Of a DNA stretch of 64,000 nt, positions 24,785 through 33,550 are shown piece after piece (the first letter of the stretch is position 1; the number at the start of each line of letters is the position of its first letter). The notes under the pieces are model-generated. The model was not told where the DNA came from. It made no database searches and worked only from the letters and a program-made list of their open reading frames with translations. The translations under genes and the position numbers were made by a program. This stretch comes from Glandiceps talaboti (Eukaryota; Hemichordata; Enteropneusta; Spengelidae): positions 13,313,043 through 13,377,042 of the forward strand of contig NC_135562.1 in NCBI RefSeq assembly GCF_964340395.1. The letters run 5' to 3'.

Positions 24785-24949
24785 TAATGTAGGTAGAGTT
24801 ATTTTGTGTTTTCCTGTGGATCAGCACACTGCAAGAAAGATCAAAGTAGGGTCATTTGAGTGATGCGCAGTGACCAATAACAATTTTGTTGGCCTTTAGT
24901 AAAACTCTAGTCTTGCTGCTAGACGTTCGGGCTTTCTTTCGATGCTATA

Positions 24950-25070
24950 ACTATAAGCGAACGAAGTTCGCATGTGAGGGCTTGCCCGAACATGTTCCAT
25001 CCTCGATAGCGTTGTTCGGCTGTGTGTCGTATTTTATCGGAAGAACATCCGAGGGCTAGCTGATAGACTA
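24950..25070 (+). repeat. Dispersed repeat, partner of 10972-11095
   Basis: Shares ordered words with the inverted copy at 10972-11095, including GCGAACGAAGTTCGCA and ATCGGAAGAACATCC. Also contains internal symmetry around GCGAACGAAGTTCGC. Confidence 0.6.
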
Positions 25071-25559
25071 GTAAAACTCCTAGTATGGTGAGAGCTATGC
25101 TACAACGTTCTGTAAAAGCTTCACATTACATGTTGTCGTTGGCCATAAGATCACATCTGCAGGCAATCATGCTGGAGAATTCGCTGACTTAAGTTCATAT
25201 GATCTCTTCACTATTTCAAAATTTAAAATCTTGTTTTTACTTCGTTCGATACTTGCGCGTGTTTGTTTCTGAAAGCATGCATAGGGAGATCGTTGGTCAA
25301 ACAGGTCAGCTTCAACTTCTACGTGAAATCACCAGCTTTCTACCGAAAAACTTGCTGAAGAATTCGCCAAGATAAATCCATGTGATCTTTTCTTCGATTA
25401 GATTGAAAATCTTCTCTCTTTGTTGTAATATAAATATTTCGATACTAAGGGCGAGTTTGCTGCCAGAACGTGTGCAGTTATTCATTAAAAATAACATATT
25501 ATCACAACAATGCAAATGAGATAAGTAAATGTCCAGAGTCGCTAGAAAATCCCTTCTCA

Positions 25560-27235
25560 ATGAGGGATTTTTCAATAATTCGAGTGCGTGAAGACAAAAT
25601 ACCTCTTGGTTGGGGTGAATGATTTTCCGCCCCTGAATTAGAAGATATGTCCTCTCCGGGAGCCGAATTGGATGATTGATCAGAAGAGACAGAAGCCATG
25701 GAAACCATGACTGGTTTGACCACAATGGCACTATTAGAAGGAGCACCACATCCTCCTCTTGAACCTTGCGAAGGACAAGAGGTAGGATTACTATTGGGGG
25801 TAAGCATATGCATGCATGCCCTCCCACGAAATTGACAGTGCATTCACTGCCACTGCCCTTGTGTCTAGAGTTGAGGATATAAACATTGACAGTTTTCTGT
25901 TGTGATAAGTTGCAAAATCTGATTGGCCACCTCTTGGGGAATCTCCCACTCTGTGGGCCGAATTTGTTTCTGCCAAGAAAGGGCGTTGGCAATCTCATTC
26001 AATCTGCCCAGGAGATGACATGCTCTTAGTGTTATGTTCCTCTCTTTGAACCAAAGCATTATGTCCCAAAGCAGGTAGCAAAGATGTGGTGACCTTGTGC
26101 CCCCCCCCCACCATTTGTTTTTACATATGCTACCACTGTCGTGTTGTCGGAGTGGAGCAGAACCTGGCAATTCGATACCAGAGTCTTGAACTGTTGTAAG
26201 GCTAGAAACACAGCCTTGAGTTCTTGCCAGTTGATGTGATAGTGGCTGACTGCTGTCTCCCACTGGCCGGATGCCATCTGGCAATTGCAATGGGCTCCCA
26301 ACCCATCTTTTGATGCATCGGTAAACAGGGAGAGGTCCGCTTTCTGGTACACTAGGAACCTCCCTACCAACAAATGATTCTCATCTACCCACCACAGCAG
26401 GTGGAGGCGAAGGGATGGGTGTACCAGAATGAAGGAAGACAGTGGGTGTAAAAACGACACCAAAACGTATAGCTGTATAGGGCACATGCATGAACGTGCC
26501 CAATGAGTGATGTCTATGAGAGAATTCATCAGCCCTCGAATGGAAAGTAAAACCTTTGCCTGAATGGAGTGCCTGGGAAGAATGAGTTTGTCCACCCTCT
26601 CCTGAGGAGGGCAGATAATGCCCCGACTGGTAATGAAATGCATACCCACAAAGTTGGTGTCTTGTGTGTGAACTAAGTGTGCCTTCTCATAGCTGGGAAG
26701 GAAACCTAACGGATTATAATTGATAAGGTTTCTCGAACTTGATGGCGTAAATCGTCCTGTATCATACAGCGAATTAGCCAATCGTCAAGACACGGGTGCA
26801 ACAGAATGCCCCTTTCATGTAGCCATGCGACTGGTGTTAGTGCAATGCATGTGAAAACTCTGGTGGCGGTTGCAAGACCGAAGGGCAGAGCTATGAACTC
26901 GAAAGTCTGATCATTGATGGCAAAGTGTAGGAAACGATGAAAAGATTTGTGATTTGGAATGTGAAAGTATGCGTCCTTTAAATCGATTGATGGCATCCGT
27001 TCGCCTGGTTGTACTACGGCAAGGATGGGTCACATGGTTTTCATCTTGAACTTGGGCACACTGAGAAAGCGGTTTAGTGCTGTCAAGTTCAATATCAGGC
27101 ACTGCCCTCCAGACTTTTTGGGCACCAAGAACAGATGATTGTAAACTCTGGGCCTGCAGAGGAGACGTTGTATTGTCTGACCACACTTTTGTTGATCAGC
27201 GTTTGAATAGTTTTTAACAGAGCCTCTCATTTATG
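25560..27235 (-). pseudogene. DIRS-like RT-RNase H, frameshifted
   Basis: Reverse transcriptase motifs appear in order across several frames: KKSGGQCLILNLTALNRFL (~27130-27070), DLKDAYFHIP (~26985), ALPFGLATATRVF (~26880) and the active site LDDWLI (~26786), the DIRS form of the catalytic Asp pair. RNase H follows with LFTDASKDGLGAH (~26320) and LLHSDNTTVVAYV (~26150). A C-terminal extension with ALSISWEGMHAYAYP (~25840) and HPNQEVFCLHALELL (~25600) is typical of DIRS pol. At least four frame changes break the gene, so it is dead. RT copies the element RNA; RNase H removes it. Confidence 0.8.
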
Positions 27236-27419
27236 TGCGTTGTCTGGAAGCAATGTGACAAGAGGAGAAGCTGAAAAGCAGAGGGTGACATTCGAACTCT
27301 AGACGATATCCCTCTCTTACCGTGGAGAGAACCCAGGAATTGTTGGTAAACAGTTCCCTGGCAAAGGAAAGTGGGAAGATACACCAGAGTACAGTCAGGA
27401 GTGCTGAGCAAACCCATTC

Positions 27420-29348
27420 TACCCTCGGCCTGAGGATGGGCCTGGTTTGCGATCCTTACTGATCATGGATATCTGGGGTAAGCCTCTACTGCGACCCCTT
27501 GCTGGTTGTCTACCCCTTCCCCTCTGGAAGTTCCAGGGGGTAGAGGTTGCCGGAGACTTCCTCTGTGGAGTTGACTGGCTGAAACTAGTGCAAGGTTTTA
27601 TACGATGAGTGTCAAAAATTAAACGCTCCCGCTGCTTTGCTTCACTGGCCTGGCTGGCCATGGAAGTGGAAGTCAAGGTACTGGCAAACAAGGAAGGCCT
27701 TGTTTTAACTTTGTTGGTAAAACAACTGAACTATGCCATAGGAATGCATCCCTAAGAATCAATAAGGCAGCACGTGATCTTGTAGTCTGCTTGGTTACGT
27801 GACTGAGTGCCTTGTTAATTATCTGCATTAAGCGGAAATCTTTCTGTGTATGGGGATTGGATGACTTCATCTCCGATACTACAGTGGCTAGAAACCAATC
27901 AATGGATGAAAACATACAAAGGGATAATGCATACCCTTCCCCAAATGAGACAAGTGCTTATTGTCAATGGAGGTACTCTTAAAACCATCACAGTCCTGGT
28001 CAATGGCATCAGCATCAATGTCCAATATTGGAAAGTTGGTGCGTTGATCAGTTGGGTGGGTGCAGTATGCTCTCCCTAGGTAGCGGAACCACTGGTACTT
28101 ATTCATTCTCAAAGGTTGATGACTGGTACCTTTGCCACATACTTCTTAGGACACTTTATTCTGTACCAAAGTGACCATAGCCGAAAGTGGGAGTGTTGCT
28201 GGCTGATACTCGGATGGTTTGAGTTGTCCCTCTAGTGACAAACCAGTCTCCGATTGGACTGAATTTGTTGGCGTAGGTGGAGAACACTTGTCAGGGAACT
28301 GTTGATAAACCCATTCAATGCACTGACTAAAGGGGTATCAGTATAATTCTCCGGTGAGGTAGCCCTCCCCTCTGACTCGGAATGGCGGGAGTCCCGGCTG
28401 ATCCTTATCTGAATGATCAATGTCCCCAAGGAGCTCCTGATCTTCTGGTGCTGCGACGGAGACCTCATGCGGGTCATGTCTCCAGTTGGATCCAAAACGT
28501 AGCCCTGTAAGCAACAGAAGATGAGGGAGAATGCTCCTCCATTGTTGCTGGATTGCACGGCCTGGTAGTACGTCTCAGTGACCCAGAATGATCACAACCC
28601 TCCCGTCTTGGTGAATTGCACGAGTGGTGGAGGCATGGTAAAGGAGAGCGAAGGCGCTGTAACTCACACTCAGTGTGAGAGTGGTGGTTACTAGGTGACC
28701 GCAACTTATCTACCACCTCCTACCCAAGAACCCCTAGGTTGATGGGTATTAGTGGAGGGATGGTAACAAAATGGTGGCCAGAAATTTGGTGTTGGCCAAA
28801 ACCCTGAAGGTTTCCCAAAAGCTGTCAAGAATAAGGATTTGCTCTTGAATCCAAATCTGTGGACGGCTTGCCATGAGGATAGTCCATTACATTGAATGGA
28901 TATGGCATAGAACCCATAGGATGCCATTGTACTGACCTAGGATCAGGTGATTGATCACATGACTGATTATCAGTAGACCGGAAGTTGTGTCTCTGTACTT
29001 CCGGTAAAGACCACCCCCAAAATTCTGGAATGAATGAAGGCATGGTCGTTGACCTATTGACTGACCTGTGAGCAGTACATGGACAGCTCGAGGAACGGTC
29101 TGGGTCATCCTCATGGACAAACGATTCCCGAGGTTGATCGCTGTAGTGAGGGGTCAGCGACGGGGAACGAGAGATAGGTTTGGAGTTAAAGGGTCTGCCT
29201 GAAAACGCAGGACACTCTTCACTCATACCCAAAAGTAGACGACTATTATGGGTTGAGGCCGAAGCCTGACTAAGCCTGTGCAGTGGAGGCAGCCATTTTA
29301 ACAGCATCTGGCACCGCTGGAGTCAATACTTTGCCTTTAAAAAGGGCA
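27420..29348 (-). pseudogene. DIRS-like gag, 3' part
   Basis: Continues the frame broken at 32366 directly: after the inserted element the frame reads LFKGKVLTPAVPDAV and soon hits a stop near 29280. Further on, several frames hold Ser/Pro-rich gag-like sequence, a helical stretch near 27860-27720 (ending in RAALLILRDAFLWHSS), and a Gly/Arg-rich tail (RGRGRQPARGRSRG near 27500) as often found at the end of DIRS gag. The broken frames show decay. Gag binds element RNA and assembles particles. Confidence 0.55.
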
Positions 29349-29433
29349 GTTTTGTCTACACTCTCATTCCAAAACACTCAAGTTCATACACATGACCAAA
29401 AATATAGGAGGACGCCTGTATGTTTTATTCTGG
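29349..29433 (-). repeat. Split repeat B2 (element 3' end)
   Basis: 85-bp copy of B1 (30099-30183), matching except near GCCTGTATG/GCCTGTTTG. The last 21-22 bp are duplicated once more at 29434-29455. Its left edge is the junction with the DIRS gag. Confidence 0.85.
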
Positions 29434-29801
29434 GCGCCTGTATGTTTTATTCTGGACTAGGAAACAAGCTACAGATTCTTGACAAATCAAGAAAACAATG
29501 AGACAAATCATTCCTCACTAAATCTACACACTTCGCCCTAAAAAACCAGAGCAGAAAAACCCCATGCAATTGTAGTGTTCTTTGAGGAGAAAAATCTCTG
29601 GAAAAAGCGTAAGTGTTCAATTTGATTATTCCGCTAATATCACATGTATATACACACTTTACCAGTAAGGTACCCAAAAATATAGTTAGCCCATTTACAA
29701 AGGCAAAACAGACTTTGGAAAACTATTAAAGAATTCCCCTGCAAAACAGAAAAAAGCATGTAAAACACAATCTGAGTAACTTTTGGGTGGGTGGGGGGGG
29801 G

Positions 29802-30098
29802 GGTGAGTTAAGGTTACGGCCCTAGTCCGCAAACATGCAAGCCTGGAATGGTTCTGCCTCATGCAGCAACTCCAGGTCATACACGGCTTCAACAGCCTTG
29901 TCCAATCACATCACTACACTTGGAACTTCTGACCAATCGTTGGTCCTAAAATTCCCGCAATACCATTGACGTCACGTTACCCATGACTCCTTCATTCTGA
30001 TACATTTCCCGCCTCACCTAGACTACAACAATTGCTACATTTCTCGATCCGACACAACAATATTTTCACGCTTTACTATGAACCGCTAGAAAATATTA
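29802..30098 (-). repeat. Split repeat A2
   Basis: 297-bp copy of A1 (32069-32365), apparently without mismatch. It abuts B1 directly, giving the B1-A2 joint that in DIRS-type elements corresponds to the circle junction. Confidence 0.9.
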
Positions 30099-30183
30099 GT
30101 TTTGTCTACACTCTCATTCCAAAACACTCAAGTTCATACACATGACCAAAAATATAGGAGGACGCCTGTTTGTTTTATTCTGG
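30099..30183 (-). repeat. Split repeat B1
   Basis: 85-bp direct repeat of B2. It lies just past the recombinase stop codon (30221) and touches A2 at 30098/30099. Confidence 0.9.
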
Positions 30184-30220
30184 AAATCACCAAAGTATAG
30201 ATGTGGGTCAGTGTCTAAAT

Positions 30221-31216
30221 CTATAATCCCAAATTTTGTGTTACAACTAATCTGTCCTTCAGACTATCTTCCACGTATCTATCCTTACAACTTTCGGATC
30301 GCCACCTACCATGTTTTTTAAAACACCGATCCTTAACTCCAGATGTGGCTGCTTTTGTTGCTCCCCCTGCTCTGAACGAATGAACAGTAAGGTGTGAGGA
30401 ATTAGAAACAAATTCGGCCAACCTTGACCTAACTATTTCATTAGCCCTGGTATAGCTTATTGGTTTATTTGAATTAATCAACTTGACGGTCTTTCCTGAC
30501 CTCACAACTGGTTTGATTAAAAAATTATGACTATTCAGATCAATACTACCTGCTGAAATGTACCTCTCTAAATTTGTTACTGGACATGACAGCTTTCCTG
30601 TACGAGCAATTACAACAGTGTCCCCTTGTCTGTACTGATCAGTTTTACTCCCCCTTATTTTTAGAACTAAGTGGGACTCTAAGAAAGATACATCACTACA
30701 AGTTAAATTTGCCATTTCATCATATCTTAGAAAACCAGAAAACAGCAGTAAGCACATCGCAACGTCACGTCTTACCAATAAATCTGAAGATGCTACAAAT
30801 TTCTTAGACAAATGTAACAAAGCATCAACTGAAACTGCTTCTCTATGCGTAACAGGTTTCGATAATAATCTCTTTGCTGATTCTAAAACACTCTTAACAA
30901 TAGGATTTTCTGTAGGGTTTATCTGACTAACACTTGAAAAACTATGTAGCCATTTAAGTGCATAGTAAACATTCATGATAACTGCTGCTGACTTTTTTGA
31001 ATCCATTAAGCTCATAAAAAACAAAGTCAAGTCTAAAGGACTTGCTGGAAAAACAGTCAATTTTAAAACTTTTGCAAAGTCAATCCAATGTCGAATATAA
31101 GAAACATAGTTCAAAACAGTTCCTGGTGCTTTGGAACGCAGGATAACATCGGGTAACACATCTAAATACTTCTGTAATTCGGGATGAACTGCTGCCGAGC
31201 GAGTTTCTTCACCCAA
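30221..31216 (-). CDS. Tyrosine recombinase of the nested element
   Basis: About 330 residues with an N-terminal core-binding (SAM-like) helical domain (~1-120) and a C-terminal catalytic domain. Catalytic residues in tyrosine-recombinase order are R164 (GFLRYDEM), K191 (GSKTD), H279 and R282 (HSFRAGG), H302/W305 (HGRW) and nucleophile Y314 (KDRYVED). The frame is uninterrupted. There is no ATG at the N-terminus; the first in-frame Met is about residue 68, inside the first domain. The frame extends ~20 codons upstream and overlaps the end of the gag ORF, so translation probably depends on the gag frame. It would integrate a circular DNA copy into the genome without target duplication. DIRS/Ngaro or Crypton-like recombinase; intact and probably functional. 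Confidence 0.85.
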   Translation of the reverse strand: MGEETRSAAVHPELQKYLDVLPDVILRSKAPGTVLNYVSYIRHWIDFAKVLKLTVFPASPLDLTLFFMSLMDSKKSAAVIMNVYYALKWLHSFSSVSQINPTENPIVKSVLESAKRLLSKPVTHREAVSVDALLHLSKKFVASSDLLVRRDVAMCLLLFSGFLRYDEMANLTCSDVSFLESHLVLKIRGSKTDQYRQGDTVVIARTGKLSCPVTNLERYISAGSIDLNSHNFLIKPVVRSGKTVKLINSNKPISYTRANEIVRSRLAEFVSNSSHLTVHSFRAGGATKAATSGVKDRCFKKHGRWRSESCKDRYVEDSLKDRLVVTQNLGL

Positions 31217-31220
31217 AAGG
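31205..31220 (-). promoter_or_regulatory. Candidate +1 translational frameshift site (GGG-TGA)
   Basis: The gag-like ORF ends TTT GGG TGA. The recombinase frame is +1 here: GGG (T) GAA GAA. A peptidyl-tRNA-Gly slipping from GGG to GGT at the slow TGA stop would enter the recombinase frame exactly. The layout resembles antizyme-type +1 shifting at a stop codon. Inference only. Confidence 0.4.
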
Positions 31221-32015
31221 TTGGACCATAAATTCAGTTTGTCCGATACTGGTCTGCAATGAACTTCCCGCCGTCAGTTGTTGCAACATCGGGCAATCGG
31301 CCCGCCAATGCCCGGCCTTTCCACACACGTGACATACGTCCCGGGACTTGTCACGAGTCGTTCGTCTCCCTCCTTGCTGCCACTGGCCATGGCCGCCCTG
31401 ACTGTTATTCGACATGGCACCAGCATTTAGCAGTTGATGAGTCGAAGGACCCGTCAGCTTCCTCCGCTTGTTGTTCTTTTCTTTCTGTTCTTCCTTAACT
31501 CGTCTCTCTGCCCTCTGAGCTGCCTTCCACAGTCTCTTTTCGTCTTCCTCGTCGCTGGCTAGTTCATGTGTTTCATATTCCTCTGCCGTCTTCCATCCTA
31601 GCTTCTCTGAATCGGCAATTAAAACTAACTTTTGTCTCTCTTGGATTATCTTCATACCTGTATCTAAAGTCTCCTTCGCTTTGTCCAGTGGTTTTGTGTC
31701 TATTTCCTTCGCTGCTTTTCCAAGACAATCCAAAACCTGTTCGTTGTGTTTAAACTGTTTCTCACACCCCTTCTTCTTAAATGTTCTCGGTTCTCTGTAC
31801 TTCAGGTGACTACGAATTTCGTTTATGTTTTCGTCTGCCTTCTCATTAATTTCCGCGCGGAAATCTTGTAACTTGGAGTCCATCAATCTGCCTATATCGT
31901 TGAGGAGTTTATCGTCCCTGGCAGTCATCCGTTCAGTTACTTGCGCCGTAATTTCGTCAACGGAAACACTGTCCGTGTTCGACGTCTTGGCTGGGGTGTC
32001 AACATTAGTCTCCAT
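31209..32015 (-). CDS. Gag-like protein with CCHC zinc knuckle
   Basis: 268 residues. Residues ~20-75 look helical and acidic/polar, with a coiled-coil-like run (IGRLMDSKLQDFRAEINEKA). A highly charged segment at ~155-186 (RRVKEEQKEKNNKRRK) precedes a Gly/Gln-rich linker and one CCHC knuckle, CHVCGKAGHWRADC (C228, C231, H236, C241), the retroelement nucleocapsid type that binds RNA. It starts 54 bp inside the A1 repeat and ends at the TGA that overlaps the recombinase frame. Frame intact. Together with the recombinase it forms the whole coding content of the element. Confidence 0.8.
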   Translation of the reverse strand: METNVDTPAKTSNTDSVSVDEITAQVTERMTARDDKLLNDIGRLMDSKLQDFRAEINEKADENINEIRSHLKYREPRTFKKKGCEKQFKHNEQVLDCLGKAAKEIDTKPLDKAKETLDTGMKIIQERQKLVLIADSEKLGWKTAEEYETHELASDEEDEKRLWKAAQRAERRVKEEQKEKNNKRRKLTGPSTHQLLNAGAMSNNSQGGHGQWQQGGRRTTRDKSRDVCHVCGKAGHWRADCPMLQQLTAGSSLQTSIGQTEFMVQPFG

Positions 32016-32068
32016 ACTGCTTAAGTTTGGCTAAGTGGTAAATAATTTGGCGGTAAGGTACAAAAATT

Positions 32069-32365
32069 GGTGAGTTAAGGTTACGGCCCTAGTCCGCAAA
32101 CATGCAAGCCTGGAATGGTTCTGCCTCATGCAGCAACTCCAGGTCATACACGGCTTCAACAGCCTTGTCCAATCACATCACTACACTTGGAACTTCTGAC
32201 CAATCGTTGGTCCTAAAATTCCCGCAATACCATTGACGTCACGTTACCCATGACTCCTTCATTCTGATACATTTCCCGCCTCACCTAGACTACAACAATT
32301 GCTACATTTCTCGATCCGACACAACAATATTTTCACGCTTTACTATGAACCGCTAGAAAATATTA
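32069..32365 (-). repeat. Split repeat A1 (element 5' end)
   Basis: 297 bp, apparently identical to A2. It lies upstream of the gag-like ORF and should hold the promoter. Its right edge (TATTA/TTTTGG) is the junction with the host DIRS gag. Confidence 0.9.
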
Positions 32366-32622
32366 TTTTGGTGTGGGCATACCAACACTAGACTTACCTA
32401 ATACGTTCACTGAACAGCATGGGCTTGCTTCCCCTGCTTCGGCTTTTGTTTATGTGGTTCACACGGGCAAGAGAATTCATTCCACTACTCGTCTCCCCAT
32501 AAACCACACACTGCCTTACAGGGTGAATTACGAGAACACTTCCTACAAGAGGGACAGAATTTGTGGCCGTCTTCAGCATGAAAACAATGACCACAAGTCC
32601 CCTTCTTCTGATTTGGAAGCAT
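32366..32622 (-). pseudogene. DIRS-like gag, 5' part with Cys-rich motif
   Basis: ATG at 32622 starts MLPNQKKGTCGHC, followed by a dense Cys cluster (CPSCRKC, SPCKAVCGLW) that looks like a zinc-binding N-terminus of DIRS-family gag. An in-frame TAG after GLWGDE shows decay. The frame runs into the nested element's A1 edge at 32365 and resumes at 29348. Confidence 0.55.
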
Positions 32623-33019
32623 GGTTATAACAACCAACTACTAAAAAAAAACGAAATTGTACAGCCGTCAAAATGAATGGATGGCCGCTGATTGGCGCTG
32701 AATCATAAAAATGAAGTGAGAAAAACAAGCACAAAATGTGAAAAGAGCAATGCCAACGACTTAGCTGGGATCCAGGGAACTGGGGTACCACAGAAGTCTC
32801 GGAGAAACAATCCACTAGGCTTGAAAATTTGTCTAGAACAAAGGAATGGTAGACCTTTCGCTCGGTGCAAATTTTAGTACTGAGCAGGAAATAGGGCATT
32901 GTAGGTCAGCCACAGGTGGGTCAAGGGTCACAGGATGTTTTTACTTTTGTGAAGTAAAGGCTAAAGCAAATGGGTAAACCCAATAGTAGTATAATAAGGG
33001 TGAGTATTTTTGATGAACA

Positions 33020-33520
33020 GAATGCATATTACTGATGAGATCACTATATGTTTAATATGGCTTCATCTATGCACCCCAGGTGCATCCTCATCACATTTCA
33101 GTCGAATCTGCTCAGTTTTGGAATTAAAGACTTTTGACCAAAAAGACACATTTTAGCCCTAGTTTGCATCTTACTGATGGAATCACCATGTCATGAACAA
33201 ATCTTTATTTCTTCTCCCCTACAAACGTTGCCACTAAATTACGGGCCAATCTGCCCAGTATTTTTGAAGTTTAAGTCTTTTGACCAAAGTTCATATTTTT
33301 TTACCCAAAACGCACATCTCAGATGCGATCATTTTCATTTCAACAATTTCCCAACTAGACACCCAAAGTGACATGGCCACTAAATATTGAAGCAATCGGT
33401 CCAGCAGCTTTTGACTAAGTTGTTTACACACACACACACACAGTAACATGGCCACCAAATATCAAAGCAATCGGTCCAGCACTTTTTGACTTTAAATTGT
33501 TTACACACACACACACGTGC
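33020..33520. repeat. Degenerate tandem repeat with CA runs
   Basis: Related words recur at about 33026, 33166 and 33310 (TTACTGATG.GATCAC type) and at 33121, 33269 and 33411 (CTTTTGACCAAA type), a period of about 140-148 bp. Two 75-bp units with AGCAATCGGTCCAGCA (33391, 33466) each precede a CA run (33426-33442, 33502-33516). Confidence 0.55.
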
Positions 33521-33550
33521 ACGGAGACAGACAGACATAGACACTTAGCA

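Larger units (their letters stand above)
29349..32365 (-). mobile_element. Intact 3.0-kb element: CCHC gag-like + tyrosine recombinase, split direct repeats, no RT
   Basis: Minus-strand order: A1 (32365-32069), gag-like ORF, tyrosine recombinase ORF, B1 (30183-30099), A2 (30098-29802), a 368-bp spacer, B2 (29433-29349). A1/A2 (297 bp) look identical and B1/B2 (85 bp) differ at about one base, so the copy is young. Split direct repeats are the known terminal design of PAT/Ngaro-type tyrosine-recombinase retrotransposons, which normally also carry RT-RNase H; here only 3.0 kb exist and RT is absent. Removing it restores the frame of the host DIRS gag with no target duplication, as expected of recombinase insertion. 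RT in trans from another element is an inference. Confidence 0.8.
25310..32900 (-). mobile_element. Decayed DIRS-like retrotransposon, interrupted by a nested element
   Basis: On the minus strand the order is gag (Cys-rich start near 32600, basic Gly/Arg-rich end near 27420) then RT-RNase H with DIRS-type motifs, ending near 25560. Multiple frameshifts and stops make it inactive. The expected downstream tyrosine recombinase of DIRS elements was not found, so the 3' end seems lost. The gag is split by a 3.0-kb element at 29349-32365. Outer limits are approximate because I did not identify terminal repeats. Confidence 0.7.

Noticed and set aside
30574-32034. Plus-strand ORFs of 60-80 codons
   Set aside because: Shadows of the intact gag-like and recombinase genes on the minus strand.
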